From assembly GCA_026702615.1 (NCBI GenBank), contig JAPPBY010000028.1:24628-88627 (forward strand): 64,000 nucleotides of DNA, read 5' to 3'. The first letter of the stretch is position 1, and every line of letters begins with the position of its first letter. Position numbers and translations under genes: made by a program. The notes under the pieces were generated by a model. That model searched no databases. It was given only the letters and a program-made list of their open reading frames with translations, and was not told the DNA's origin. The DNA comes from Chloroflexota bacterium. Its GTDB lineage: Bacteria; Chloroflexota; Dehalococcoidia; Tepidiformales; Tepidiformaceae. Positions 44,140-52,506 of the stretch are shown here, in pieces.

Positions 44140-45441
44140 CTACCCCGGCGTCTCACCGCCGCTGGAGCGCATGCGACGCAGCGATGGTTGCGTGAAGAGC
44201 ACCACGATGGCGATCGCCACCAGCGCGAGCCCGCAGGCCACGAACCACTCGCGTGAGCCCCAGACGTCCGCCATCAGGCCCGCGAGCAGCCCGCCCAGGG
44301 GCATGCCCCCCGCCATGGCGAGCGTGTAGATGCTCATCACGCGCCCCATGACCTCGTGGGGCGTGTTCGCCTGGATCAGGGTCAGGTTGAGGTTGGTGAA
44401 GAAGCCCGCGTTCCAGCCCGTCGCGAACATGATCGCCACCGACGCCACGTACCAGAGCGACACGCCGAACGCCGCGTTCAGCGTCCCGCCGGTGATGAGC
44501 GTCACGATGAACCAGAGGCCCGCCCGGTCCAGCCGCGAGAAGGACGCGAGGAGGAGCGAGCTCATGAGCATCCCGACGCCCATGGCCGTGAAGAACATCG
44601 ACGTCTCGAACGCGCCGACGTTGAGGTCCTCCTTGGCGATCTTTGGCAGCAGGGTCATGAAGGTGCCCGCCATTACGAGCGCCGTGGTCATCAGCACGAG
44701 CATCAGCGTGCGGATGCCCGGATGGCCGGCCACGAACGCGAGCCCCTCCCGCACCTCCGCGCCCAGATGGCGCTGCGGACCGGTGCGATCGACCGACGGC
44801 ACGCGCATGGGCAGGAGCGCGATCAACCCGATCGCCAGCAGGACGCTCTGACCGGCGAAGGCCGCCCCCACTCCGCCGATCGCGATCATCGCCCCGCCGA
44901 GGGCCGGGCCGGCGATCATCGAGACGTTCTGGCTCAGGCTCATCAGCGTCACGGCATTCAACAGGCGCGACGGCTCGACCAGCGACGGCACGATCGCGAC
45001 TCGCACTGGCTGCCCGAACGCCACGGTCGCCCCGAGGGCCAGGGCCAGCGCCATCGTGAGGCCCGTTGTCATCACGTCGGCCCAGATAAGCACGGCCGTC
45101 AGCAGCGTCACGGCCACGCCCCCCACCTGGCTCGCGAACAGCAGGAGGCGTCGGTCGATGCGGTCCGCCAGCGCCCCGGCCGGCAGCCCGAAGACGAGAA
45201 TCGGGAGCCCCAGCGCGAAGATGATCAGGCCCAGAGCCTGGCCGGAGTTGAACAGCTCCAGGGCCAGCCACGTGAAGGCGAACTGTCGCATCGACTGCGA
45301 AAGGGCGAACGTCATGTTGTTCGCCCAGAGCAGGGCGAAGTTCCGAGACTGGAACGCCGAGAACGTCTGCAGCGAGAGCCGCCGCTCCGAGCGCGGGGGC
45401 GCCGAGTCGGCTCGCGTTACCGTCGCCACGGGATCCCGCAC
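44140..45441 (-). CDS. MFS transporter (EntS/MFS_3-like)
   Basis: 433-aa major facilitator with about 12 helices. AGALADRIDRRLLL is the loop 2-3 motif. It is related to the MFS protein at 5487 (both start with a cytosolic F-x-x-RNF segment before helix 1). Expected to be a proton-driven exporter. The GTG start at 45441 has no ribosome site and no clear -10 box; a downstream GTG at 45429 is possible. It is downstream of two SDR genes on the same strand and convergent with another SDR. Confidence 0.85.
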   Translation of the reverse strand: MRDPVATVTRADSAPPRSERRLSLQTFSAFQSRNFALLWANNMTFALSQSMRQFAFTWLALELFNSGQALGLIIFALGLPILVFGLPAGALADRIDRRLLLFASQVGGVAVTLLTAVLIWADVMTTGLTMALALALGATVAFGQPVRVAIVPSLVEPSRLLNAVTLMSLSQNVSMIAGPALGGAMIAIGGVGAAFAGQSVLLAIGLIALLPMRVPSVDRTGPQRHLGAEVREGLAFVAGHPGIRTLMLVLMTTALVMAGTFMTLLPKIAKEDLNVGAFETSMFFTAMGVGMLMSSLLLASFSRLDRAGLWFIVTLITGGTLNAAFGVSLWYVASVAIMFATGWNAGFFTNLNLTLIQANTPHEVMGRVMSIYTLAMAGGMPLGGLLAGLMADVWGSREWFVACGLALVAIAIVVLFTQPSLRRMRSSGGETPG

Positions 45442-45499
45442 CTGCGTCTGGCGAGCCTGGCCACGAGCAACGTGCTCTCGGTGTCTCCCAAGCGCTCCC

Positions 45500-46315
45500 C
45501 TAGCGCACCGGCGTCCCGGCGATGGCCTCGTGGGGCGGCTTCGGGGGGCCGAGCTCGACCGGCACGCCCACCCAGGCCCCCACGTTCTCGCCCGTGCGAC
45601 CCTCCGGACCCTCGCGGATGATGTCGAGGCCCAGGCCCGCGATCTGGCGCGGCGTCATCCACGTCGCCACGAAGTCCGGGTCCGGCTCACCGTCGAAGAG
45701 GTTGCGCAGCATGGGCGCGTCCGTCGCGCCCATGCAGAGCGCGTTCACGCGAATGCCGTGCTCGGCCAGCTTCTGCGACCAGGCCTGCGTGAGCCCGTTC
45801 ATCGCCCACTTCGAGGAGGCGTACAGGTCGGTCCCCGGTGGGTTCGTGCCCTCGCTGCGGGCCGGCAGCACGTAGTACGTGCTGATGTTGATGATGTTTC
45901 CGCCCCCGTTTGCGATCAGGTGGGGCACGCAGGCCCGCCCGAACATGACCGTCCCCTTGAAGTTCGTGTCCATTATCAGGTCCCAGTCGGAAACGGCCTT
46001 CTCCCAGTCGTCGGTTACCGGGCTCTGCGTCCAGCGGCCGGCGTTGTTCACGAGCAGGTCGAGCCCGCCCCCGACCTCGACGGCAGCCTCCACCACCCGC
46101 TCCACGTCCTCGCGCCGGGAGACGTCGGCCACGAGCCCCTGCGCCTGACCGCCCGCCGCGCGGATGCCCGCCGCCACCTCCAGCACGGTTTCCTGCACGT
46201 CGCAGAGCGTGACCGTGGCACCCTCCTCGGCCAGCACCTCCGCGAAGCCCGCGCCGATCCCCCCGGCCGACCCCGTCACGATCGCCGATTGTCCGTCCAG
46301 CAGTCCCGGGCTCAT
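45500..46315 (-). CDS. SDR-family oxidoreductase (LCMGATD subgroup)
   Basis: 271-aa short-chain dehydrogenase. Cofactor loop TGSAGGIGAG, NNAGRW, catalytic Ser in NISTYY and Tyr-Lys in YASSK. The motif VNALCMGATDAPMLRNL is shared with the SDRs at 4585 and 46312. ATG overlaps the stop of the upstream SDR by four bases, so the two are translationally coupled and may form a heteromeric or sequential pair. The C-terminal GRTGENVGAWVGVPVELGPP also resembles the upstream paralogue. Substrate unknown. Confidence 0.87.
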   Translation of the reverse strand: MSPGLLDGQSAIVTGSAGGIGAGFAEVLAEEGATVTLCDVQETVLEVAAGIRAAGGQAQGLVADVSRREDVERVVEAAVEVGGGLDLLVNNAGRWTQSPVTDDWEKAVSDWDLIMDTNFKGTVMFGRACVPHLIANGGGNIINISTYYVLPARSEGTNPPGTDLYASSKWAMNGLTQAWSQKLAEHGIRVNALCMGATDAPMLRNLFDGEPDPDFVATWMTPRQIAGLGLDIIREGPEGRTGENVGAWVGVPVELGPPKPPHEAIAGTPVR

Positions 46316-47103
46316 GCCTGCGCCTCCGAGTAGATGTAGAGCGAGCCGGGCGGGGGCAGCTCGATCGGGTGGCCCGCGGCGATGTTGACGTTGTTCCCCG
46401 TGCGCCCATCCGGACCCTCGTTGATCAGGTCGACCATGAGCGCCGCCACGTCCTCCGCCCGCATGGCGTTCTCGAGAATCCCCGAGTCCGGGTTCTGCTC
46501 GTCGAACGTCCGCACCATGTGCGAGTCGGTCGCCCCCATGCAGAGGCCGTTCACCCGGACGTTGCGCTCCCGCAGCGCCTTCGACCAGGGAATCGTGAAG
46601 CCGTTGATGCCCCACTTCGAGGCGTCGTACAGGTCCATGTCGGGCCCACCGCCCGTTGCCAGGTGGGCGCTGGAGATGTGCACGATGTTCCCGCCGCCGC
46701 CCGCGATCATGTGCGGGATGACCGCACGCCCGAACAGGTAGACGCCCTTCAGGTTCGTGTTCACGAGGAAGTCGTAGTCGTCGAGCGTCTTGTCGAGGTT
46801 GTCCGTCGCCGTGCTCGCCCGCCAGACGCCGGCGTTGCTCACGAGCACGTCGACCCCGCCGAAGCGGTCGACGTGGCCGTCGACCACGCGCCGCACGTCC
46901 TCCGCCACGCCCACATCGGCGACCAACGCCTGCGCCTGCACGCCGCTCCCCTCCAGCGTGGGCACGAGGTCGTTCACCTCCTCGCGCACGTCGCAGACCG
47001 TCACGTTGGCGCCTTCGCCCGCGAGCGCCCGCGCGAAGGCATTGCCCAGCCCCAGCGCGGCCCCGGTCACGATCGCCGACTGCCCCTCCAGGGAACCCGG
47101 CAT
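46312..47103 (-). CDS. SDR-family oxidoreductase (LCMGATD subgroup)
   Basis: 263-aa short-chain dehydrogenase, first of a coupled pair. TGAALGLGNAF is the cofactor loop, SNAGVW replaces NNAG, Ser lies in HISSAHLA, and Tyr-Lys is YDASK. VNGLCMGATDSHMVRTF and GRTGNNVNIAAGHPIEL are the subgroup motifs. The start is ATG 47103 with GAGGG close upstream; longer frames run into the divergent SRPBCC gene. The pair probably arose by tandem duplication. Confidence 0.87.
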   Translation of the reverse strand: MPGSLEGQSAIVTGAALGLGNAFARALAGEGANVTVCDVREEVNDLVPTLEGSGVQAQALVADVGVAEDVRRVVDGHVDRFGGVDVLVSNAGVWRASTATDNLDKTLDDYDFLVNTNLKGVYLFGRAVIPHMIAGGGGNIVHISSAHLATGGGPDMDLYDASKWGINGFTIPWSKALRERNVRVNGLCMGATDSHMVRTFDEQNPDSGILENAMRAEDVAALMVDLINEGPDGRTGNNVNIAAGHPIELPPPGSLYIYSEAQA

Positions 47104-47125
47104 ACTCCCTCCCCTCGCACGGTCG

Positions 47126-47131
47126 TACGAT
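47126..47131 (+). promoter_or_regulatory. -10 TACGAT, 6 nt before the SRPBCC start
   Basis: TACGAT ends six bases before ATG 47138. An earlier ATG (47130) overlaps the hexamer and reads only three codons, so it is not a start. Confidence 0.5.
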
Positions 47132-47137
47132 GGTCGC

Positions 47138-47683
47138 ATGATAGCCAGCCCGCAGATGTTCCGGAGAGGTTCCTCCGGCCTCCCGCCGGTGCGCGAGGCC
47201 CTCGCCCGGCTCTTCGATCCGCATCTCGTGATCCGTCGCAGCCTCCCCGTCGCTGCCTCGCCCGAGGCGGTCTGGGAAGCGCTCATCGACCTGCCCCGCT
47301 GGCCCGTGCGCGACCGCTACATCCGCTGGGTGCGCCCCATCGGCGAACCGCCCCCTGCCGACGGCCGCTGGTTCTCCCTCGGCAGGCGCTACCGCGAGCA
47401 GGTCCGCCGCGGACCCTTCCTGCCCGTCTTCAACCTCACCGTCGTCGAGGTCGAGGAGGGCCACCGCGTCGCCTGGGCGGCGCGCTACCTCTGGGTCAAC
47501 GCGGTCCACGCCTGGGAGGTCGAGCCCGACGGCGACGGCGCCATCCTCACGAGCGAGGAGTCGTTCACCGGCCCGCGCGTCATCATGGCCATCGCGCGCG
47601 TCGTCTTCCGCATCTTCACCGTCGAGCGCATGACCGACCGCCAACTTGAATTCATGGCGGGGGATGTAGTGACTGGTGACTAG
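47138..47683 (+). CDS. SRPBCC (START-like) domain protein
   Basis: 181-aa protein of the polyketide cyclase/dehydrase and lipid transport type. VIRRSLPVAASPEAVWEALIDLPRWP is the helix-grip N-terminal strand and helix, PVFNLTVVEVEEGHRVAW and ILTSEESFTGPRV the following strands, and FRIFTVERMTDRQLEFMA the long C-terminal helix. It would bind a hydrophobic ligand. The start is ATG 47138 with TACGAT six bases upstream. The last five codons and the stop lie in a heptamer repeat (47668-47695), so the C-terminal residues VVTGD may be repeat-derived. Confidence 0.78.
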   Translation: MIASPQMFRRGSSGLPPVREALARLFDPHLVIRRSLPVAASPEAVWEALIDLPRWPVRDRYIRWVRPIGEPPPADGRWFSLGRRYREQVRRGPFLPVFNLTVVEVEEGHRVAWAARYLWVNAVHAWEVEPDGDGAILTSEESFTGPRVIMAIARVVFRIFTVERMTDRQLEFMAGDVVTGD

Positions 47684-47695
47684 TGGCTGGTGAGG
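47668..47695 (+). repeat. Heptamer repeat array (four units of NGTGNCT type)
   Basis: AGTGACT, GGTGACT, AGTGGCT and GGTGAGG in tandem. It includes the stop codon of the SRPBCC gene. An inverted array of the same heptamer lies at 48089-48116, and the two flank a 100-aa membrane-protein gene. Confidence 0.75.
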
Positions 47696-47774
47696 TGACC
47701 AGGGCCTGTTCACCTTAGGAGGCGCTGCCAGGGCGTCCCGTTCCTCGTGCAACCCTGCGTGTGGATGCTCCTCG

Positions 47775-47780
47775 TAAGAT
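47775..47780 (+). promoter_or_regulatory. -10 TAAGAT, 8 nt before the 100-aa membrane gene
   Basis: TAAGAT ends eight bases before ATG 47789; no ribosome site. Confidence 0.45.
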
Positions 47781-47788
47781 GAGCGCTG

Positions 47789-48091
47789 ATGGAGTGGCTT
47801 ATAGCAGTGGCCGTCCTCGGTGCCGCGCCGCTTCTCGGCGGCGCTGGGTTGGACAAACTTGGAACCTCGGTTCGTTGGTGGCGCTGGTGGTTCGCACCGC
47901 TGTTGGTAGGAGTCCCCGGGGCGATATTCACTACCTTCTATGGGCTGTTCGGTGAGGACGAGCCTGACCTCACTGTGGAGTTCTATGTCCTACTGCTCCT
48001 GTTCCTCCTTGTGCTCTGTCCGGCCGTTCTGGCCTCCGTGGGAGTGTTCGTCAGGAGGCTGGCGAGAGAGAAACCCCAAGCCAATGGCTAG
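47789..48091 (+). CDS. Small membrane protein (100 aa)
   Basis: 100-aa protein with three predicted membrane helices (about residues 4-20, 33-52 and 66-88) and a positively charged C-terminus (RRLAREKPQANG). No family recognised. GC around its start (35 of 60 at 47761-47820) is below that of its neighbours. Inverted heptamer arrays lie on both sides, the second starting within its stop codon TAG. This suggests that the gene and repeats may have arrived or moved together. Confidence 0.6.
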   Translation: MEWLIAVAVLGAAPLLGGAGLDKLGTSVRWWRWWFAPLLVGVPGAIFTTFYGLFGEDEPDLTVEFYVLLLLFLLVLCPAVLASVGVFVRRLAREKPQANG

Positions 48092-48116
48092 TCACTAGCC
48101 ACCAGCCACCAGTCAC
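48089..48116 (-). repeat. Heptamer repeat array, inverted copy (four units)
   Basis: TAGTCAC, TAGCCAC, CAGCCAC and CAGTCAC on the plus strand; on the minus strand this is the NGTGNCT-type heptamer of the array at 47668. It begins with the stop codon of the 100-aa gene and ends at the first base of the convergent SnoaL-like stop codon. Confidence 0.75.
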
Positions 48117-48634
48117 TACTCCCGTCCGAAGTGGTACACCGGGTCGTCGCGGTTGCGGCGGCCGCACTGCGTCTCCGGCGACCGCGCCCCGCTGCCGCCC
48201 ACGACCGGGTCGTCGCGCTGCCAGTCGATCACGATCTGGCGTCGCGCGATGCGCCACTCCCCGTCGCGTCGCTCGAAGCGGTCGACGTAGCGCAGTCCCG
48301 CAACGCTGTCATGGTCGGGAGCGCCGTCCTCCCCCGCGATGCGGTGCCACGCCTGGCAGTACGTCTCCGTGTGCGCCACGTCCCCGTCCAGCTCGATGTG
48401 CATGTTCCCGAGGAAGTGCTGCGTCCCCTCGAACCGGGGCAGGATCTCGCCCAGGAACGCGATGAACCCCTCGACATCGCCCTTGTAGCTGCCGTGGTCG
48501 TCGTACGCGTCGGGGTGGTAGACGGTTCGCAGCAGCTCCATGTCGAACCTGTCGATGGCCCGCGCGTAGCGGGTCAGGATGTGCGTGATCGCGCGTTCGT
48601 CGGCGGCGTCGCGGATGGCCTGTTCGGTGTCCAT
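48116..48634 (-). CDS. SnoaL-like (NTF2 fold) protein
   Basis: 172-aa protein of the SnoaL_4 / nuclear transport factor 2-like superfamily. ITHILTRYARAIDRFDMELL and VYHPDAYDDHGSYKG match the conserved N-terminal half, GTQHFLGNMHIELDGDVAHTETY the middle, and RYVDRFERRDGEWRIARRQI the final strands. Members include dehydratases, isomerases and oxygenase small subunits. The start is ATG 48634. Nearby SDR and Rieske genes make a catabolic role plausible. The C-terminus is extended (TQCGRRNRDDPVYHFGRE) and may partly reflect the adjacent repeat. Confidence 0.78.
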   Translation of the reverse strand: MDTEQAIRDAADERAITHILTRYARAIDRFDMELLRTVYHPDAYDDHGSYKGDVEGFIAFLGEILPRFEGTQHFLGNMHIELDGDVAHTETYCQAWHRIAGEDGAPDHDSVAGLRYVDRFERRDGEWRIARRQIVIDWQRDDPVVGGSGARSPETQCGRRNRDDPVYHFGRE

Positions 48635-48696
48635 GGCGGCGCGATTCTGACCCCTGCCCCCGCGCCCCACAACCCCGCCGCCCGCAATGCCCGTAG

Positions 48697-48702
48697 TAGG
48701 CT
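48697..48702 (+). promoter_or_regulatory. -10 TAGGCT, 6 nt before the methyltransferase start
   Basis: TAGGCT ends six bases before ATG 48709 without a ribosome site. Same hexamer and spacing as at 16783, 26754, 36079 and 51304. Confidence 0.5.
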
Positions 48703-48708
48703 CGCGCG

Positions 48709-49497
48709 ATGGCCGCCGACCCCTACGCCATCGACGCCGCCTTCTACGACGCCATCCACGGCGACGGCGGCGACGACCTCGACTTCTGGCTGCCTCTCGG
48801 CGCCGAGCACGGCAGTCCCGTGCTCGAGGTGGGCGCCGGCACGGGACGCATCGCCCTCCCCCTCGCCCGCGCGGGCCACGCCGTCACCGCCCTCGACCCC
48901 TCCCCCGCGATGCTGGCTATCGCCCGCCAGCGCGCCGGCGCCGAGGGTCTTGCCGTCAGCTTCGTGGAGGGCCGCCTCCCCGGCGCGGTGCTGCCCCCCG
49001 CCGCATTCGCAACCATCATCCTCCCCAACGACGTCTTCCTCGCCTGCGCTTCGGGCGACGAGCAGGCCGCTGCCCTGCGCGCCGCCGCGACCGCCCTCGC
49101 GCCCGGCGGCCGCCTCGCCCTCGATGTCGCCGGCCCGGGCCACTGGCTCGACCCCGACGGCAACGGCGAGCCCATCCTCGCCTGGTCGGGCGCCGTCGGA
49201 GGCGAACGTCTGGAGGTCTGGCACGTCCGCCACGACGACCTCGCGACACAGACGCGCCGCCTCCGCATCCGTTACGAAGTCACCGCGGCGGACGGGCAAG
49301 TGCGCTATGTCCAGAGCGAGCACGTCCTGCGCTACGTGACGTTGCCCGAGCTCACCTCGATGCTCGATGCCGCCGGGTTGCGCGTCCTCGATACGTGGGG
49401 AGACTACTTGCTGGGAGCATTGACGAATGCCAGCGAGCGGCTGATTGTTACCGCCGAACTCGTGGAAGGAGCACCGGGCCGGAGGGTAGCGACCTGA
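48709..49497 (+). CDS. Class I SAM-dependent methyltransferase
   Basis: 262-aa methyltransferase. Motif I is LEVGAGTGRIALPLARAGH, the ribose-binding acidic residue is in VTALDPSPAML, and motif IV lies in FATIILPNDVFL; LAPGGRLALDVAGPG follows. The C-terminal part (YEVTAADGQVRYVQSEHVLR) is a beta extension typical of the methyltransferase 25 family. TAGGCT sits six bases before ATG 48709, with no ribosome site. The target is unknown. It lies 50 bases upstream of plsX in the same direction. Confidence 0.83.
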   Translation: MAADPYAIDAAFYDAIHGDGGDDLDFWLPLGAEHGSPVLEVGAGTGRIALPLARAGHAVTALDPSPAMLAIARQRAGAEGLAVSFVEGRLPGAVLPPAAFATIILPNDVFLACASGDEQAAALRAAATALAPGGRLALDVAGPGHWLDPDGNGEPILAWSGAVGGERLEVWHVRHDDLATQTRRLRIRYEVTAADGQVRYVQSEHVLRYVTLPELTSMLDAAGLRVLDTWGDYLLGALTNASERLIVTAELVEGAPGRRVAT

Positions 49498-49546
49498 TGT
49501 TGAGCGAGCGAGTAGCGAAGCCAAGCAGTCGAGCGACCGAGCTGGC

Positions 49547-50602
49547 ATGAGGCCACGAGTCGCCGTTGACGCGATGGGTGGAGACCACGGCCCCGCCGAG
49601 GTCGTCCGGGGCGCGTTGCTCGCCGCCCAGCGGCTTGAAGTGGAAGTCCTGCTCGTCGGCCGCACCGGGGAGTTGCGGCAGCACATCGATGAGCTGCCCG
49701 ATAACGTCACTCTCGTCGATGCCCCCGATGTGATCGAGATGGCCGACAAGATCGACGCCGTCAAGGCCAAACCCGAAGCTTCCATCAACGTCGGCATGAA
49801 CCTGGTCAAGGAGGGCGAGGCCGACGCTTTCGTAACCGCCGGCAACACCGGCGCCACCCTCGCTGCCGCCCTGCTCCGCCTCGGGCGTATCCCGGGTATC
49901 GCCCGCCCCGCCCTGGGCATGGTCGTCGCCACCAGCGAGAAGGGCCCTACCATGCTCCTCGACGTCGGCGCCAACGCCGACTCGCGCCCCGCTCACCTCA
50001 TCCAGTATGCGCACATGGGCGCCGCCGTCATGGAGTTCAGCCACGGCATCCACTCGCCCCGCATCGGCCTCGTCTCCATCGGCGAAGAGGACTCGAAGGG
50101 GAGCCAGCTCATCATCGAGGTGAACCGCGCCCTTCGCGCCAGCGACCTCAACTTCGTCGGCAACGTCGAGGCCGGTCACATCCCCCACCACATCGCCGAT
50201 GTCGCCGTGATGGACGGCTTTACCGGCAACATCTTCATCAAGACGGTCGAGGGCGTGGCCGAGCTCTTCTTCGACGAGCTGCGCCGGGCCGTGAAGCTGA
50301 CCCCCTGGAACCTCATCGCCGGCATGCTCCTCCGGCCCGAGCTGCGCAAAGCCCAGCGCCGCCTCGACTACGCCGAGTACGGCGGCGCCCAGCTCCTCGG
50401 CGTCGATGGCGTCGTCTTCATCTCCCACGGCCGCTCAGATGCGCGCGCCATCCTCGGGGGCATCCGCGCTGCCGGCGAGGCCGTCGAGAACGGCGTCCTC
50501 GCCCACATGCACGAGATCGCGGAGCGCGTCCCCGCCCGTGGCCTTGTCGAATCAAGCGCCGCCAACGGCGAGGACCCCCCGGACTCCCAGGACTCGCAGT
50601 GA
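49547..50602 (+). CDS. plsX: Phosphate acyltransferase PlsX
   Basis: Converts acyl-ACP to acyl-phosphate for phospholipid synthesis. 351 aa. The N-terminal AVDAMGGDHGPAEVVRGAL is the family signature. VTAGNTGATLAAALLRLGRI, LLDVGANADSRPAHL, GEEDSKGSQLI and GNVEAGHI follow. The C-terminal half has FTGNIFIKTVEGVAELF and GGAQLLGVDGVVFISHG. The length is the usual one for PlsX. The ATG at 49547 has no strong ribosome site. The usual downstream fab genes are absent; a 69-aa unknown gene overlaps its stop instead. Confidence 0.93.
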   Translation: MRPRVAVDAMGGDHGPAEVVRGALLAAQRLEVEVLLVGRTGELRQHIDELPDNVTLVDAPDVIEMADKIDAVKAKPEASINVGMNLVKEGEADAFVTAGNTGATLAAALLRLGRIPGIARPALGMVVATSEKGPTMLLDVGANADSRPAHLIQYAHMGAAVMEFSHGIHSPRIGLVSIGEEDSKGSQLIIEVNRALRASDLNFVGNVEAGHIPHHIADVAVMDGFTGNIFIKTVEGVAELFFDELRRAVKLTPWNLIAGMLLRPELRKAQRRLDYAEYGGAQLLGVDGVVFISHGRSDARAILGGIRAAGEAVENGVLAHMHEIAERVPARGLVESSAANGEDPPDSQDSQ

Positions 50603-50811
50603 TGCGCACCGACTTCTACGAGGCCGACGAGTTCACCGGCAGCAAGGGCCAGCACTACGCCACCATCGACTCCGACTACCGCTGGGAGAAGGGCGACGAG
50701 GTCTGGCTGGACACGGCCCAGGGTCGCTTCAAGCTGCGCATCACCTGGGTCGTCGTGAACGTCGCCACCGACGGCGCCGTCACCCGCGAACTCCTCGGCC
50801 TGCGCGTCTAG
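50602..50811 (+). CDS. Small unknown protein (69 aa)
   Basis: 69-aa protein beginning MRTDFYEADEFTGSKGQHYA, with a Trp-containing beta pattern (DYRWEKGDEVWLDTAQGRFK) and no signal or helix. The start overlaps the plsX stop as TGATG, indicating coupling; a GTG one codon upstream is also possible. It is convergent with the GNAT gene, four bases away. Function unknown; the tight link suggests a role near phospholipid synthesis, which is inference. Confidence 0.6.
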   Translation: MRTDFYEADEFTGSKGQHYATIDSDYRWEKGDEVWLDTAQGRFKLRITWVVVNVATDGAVTRELLGLRV

Positions 50812-50815
50812 CCCC

Positions 50816-51292
50816 CTACAGCTCCAGGGCGGCCCACTGCTCCCCGTCCTCGTCCATGCGCGTCGGCACAAAACCCAGCTTGCGGTAGAAATCCCCCGCG
50901 TTCCCTTCCTCCTGCGCCCAGCTGGTCTGCAGGCGCTTCACGCCCGGCCGCGTCCTGGCGTGCGCGATGATCAGCTGCATGGCCTCCCAGCCGAAGCCCA
51001 TTCCCTGGAAGCGTTCGTCGATCATGAACCGCCACAGGACGAGGTAGCCCGGTTCCCGCGGTTCGGCGCGCAGGGCCTCGTCGTGCAGCATGGCGAACCC
51101 GACCGGCTCCTCGTCCGCGTAGATGGCACGGAACCAGGCCGCCTCCTCGAAGTGCGCCTGTGCGATCGAGCGCTCGTTCGAGGCGACGAGGTGCTTCTGC
51201 GAGTCCGCCACCGAGAGTTTGAAGATGGCCTCGGAGTTCTCGGGCGTAATCTCCCGCAGCGTGACGACGGACTCGCGCGTAATCGGAGACAC
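50816..51292 (-). CDS. GNAT-family N-acetyltransferase
   Basis: 158-aa acetyltransferase. VVTLREITPENSEAIFKLSV is the beta1-alpha1 start. The acetyl-CoA-binding loop is ERFQGMGFGWEAM, fitting Q/R-x-x-G-x-G/A, and GNAGDFYRKLGFVPTRM is the final strand with the family N...FY-K-GF motif. It resembles the spermidine/diamine N-acetyltransferase branch, but specificity cannot be assigned. The start codon is GTG; TAGGCT ends six bases before it, and the TAG of that hexamer is the stop codon of queG upstream. Confidence 0.8.
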   Translation of the reverse strand: MSPITRESVVTLREITPENSEAIFKLSVADSQKHLVASNERSIAQAHFEEAAWFRAIYADEEPVGFAMLHDEALRAEPREPGYLVLWRFMIDERFQGMGFGWEAMQLIIAHARTRPGVKRLQTSWAQEEGNAGDFYRKLGFVPTRMDEDGEQWAALEL

Positions 51293-51298
51293 TCCGCG

Positions 51299-51304
51299 AG
51301 CCTA
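51299..51304 (-). promoter_or_regulatory. -10 TAGGCT overlapping the queG stop codon
   Basis: Minus-strand TAGGCT (51304-51299) ends six bases before GTG 51292. Its first three bases are the queG stop codon. Confidence 0.45.
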
Positions 51305-52450
51305 CCCCGGCCCCGTCCTTACGGTCCCCAGCGCCGCCTCGATCTCCTCCCGCACCCACGCCTCCTCCTCGACCTCGAGCCTGGCCGCCAGCGTCCCCGC
51401 CGCCTCCTCGCCCCCGCCCTGACGCCGCGCGACCTCGCCGAGGGCCCAGGCCGCGTGCCCCCGCACGAGCGATGCTCCGTCCCCAAGCGCCCCCGTGAGT
51501 GCCTCCAGATCCTCGGCCGTCCCCACGTTCCCCAACGCCACGCAGACGTTTCGCAGGAAGCCGTCGCGCGTCGCCCGCTGCACCGCCCTCCCCCGGAAGC
51601 GCTCCCGGAACGCCGCCTCGTCCAGCGCCAGCAGCTCCGCCAGCGGCGGGAACGCGTCGTCGGCCGTCGCGGGGGCGAGGTCGGGGTGGCTGGCCGCGTT
51701 CCCGGCCCCGACCGGGCACGAGTCCAGGCAGTCGTCGCACCCGAAGATCCAGTCGCCGAACTTGCTTCGCAGCTCGAGCGGGATGGGCTCCCTGCTCTCG
51801 ATCGTGTGGTAGCTGATGCAGAGCCGCGAATCGAGCACGCCCCCGTCCGGGGCGATGGCGTCCGTCGGGCAGGCGACGATGCAGCGCGTGCACGACCCGC
51901 ACGTCTTCCTCAGGGGCTCATCGGGAACGAGTTCCAGCGTCGTCGCGATCGCTCCCAGCAGCACCCACGGCCCGAATCCCGGCGCCAGCAGCATCGTCGA
52001 CTTCCCCAGCCAGCCCAGCCCCGCCCGCGCCGCCAGCGGCCGTTCCAACAGCGGCCCGTAGTCGACCGTCGCCCGCGCCTCCCCGCCCAGCTCCTCCCCC
52101 ATCGCCCGCGCCACCCGCCGCAGTTTCGACTCGAACACCCGGTGGTAGTCGCGGCCGCGCGCGTAGCGCGCCACCCGGCCCTGAGCGCGGTCGTCGGGAC
52201 GCTCCGGATCGGGCGCGTGCCCGGTGATCGCCAACAGCACTACCGTGTTCGCTCCCGCCAGGAACGCCGCCGGGTCCGTCGCGCGCTCGATCCACTCGTC
52301 CGTCATCCAGTGCAGGTCGGCCAGCCGCCCCGCGGCCCGCGCCTCCAGCGCCGCCGCTCGCGCTCCCTCCAGCGCCTCCGCTCCCGCGAAGCGCACGAGG
52401 TCGAACCCGGCTTCCCCGGCCAGCTCCTCGATCCGCGTGCGCGCATCCAT
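51302..52450 (-). CDS. queG: Epoxyqueuosine reductase with HEAT repeats
   Basis: Last step of queuosine tRNA modification, reducing epoxyqueuosine with a cobalamin cofactor. 382 aa. The conserved catalytic region VDYGPLLERPLAARAGLGWLGK carries the Asp-Tyr residues and lysine. Two [4Fe-4S] motifs follow, CGSCTRCIVACP and CDDCLDSCP. The C-terminal HEAT-like repeats (VRGHAAWALGEVARR) bind the tRNA. The cobalamin requirement fits with corrin genes elsewhere in the window. It is divergent from lexA, with 117 bases between, and its stop lies in the -10 hexamer of the next gene. Other queuosine genes are not present. Confidence 0.92.
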   Translation of the reverse strand: MDARTRIEELAGEAGFDLVRFAGAEALEGARAAALEARAAGRLADLHWMTDEWIERATDPAAFLAGANTVVLLAITGHAPDPERPDDRAQGRVARYARGRDYHRVFESKLRRVARAMGEELGGEARATVDYGPLLERPLAARAGLGWLGKSTMLLAPGFGPWVLLGAIATTLELVPDEPLRKTCGSCTRCIVACPTDAIAPDGGVLDSRLCISYHTIESREPIPLELRSKFGDWIFGCDDCLDSCPVGAGNAASHPDLAPATADDAFPPLAELLALDEAAFRERFRGRAVQRATRDGFLRNVCVALGNVGTAEDLEALTGALGDGASLVRGHAAWALGEVARRQGGGEEAAGTLAARLEVEEEAWVREEIEAALGTVRTGPG

Positions 52451-52506
52451 GCGTCAAGCAAACCCCAGCCGCTCGCTCGCCACAACCCCTGGTGTTCCGA
52501 ACGCCC

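Noticed and set aside
47668..48116. CRISPR array
   Set aside because: Units are seven bases in direct contact with no spacers, and no cas genes are present.
49498..49546. Repeat-like GAGCGAGCGAG/TCGAGCGACCGAG stretch before plsX
   Set aside because: It is a short, irregular GC-rich sequence without a clear unit or stem; no other copy was noticed in the window.
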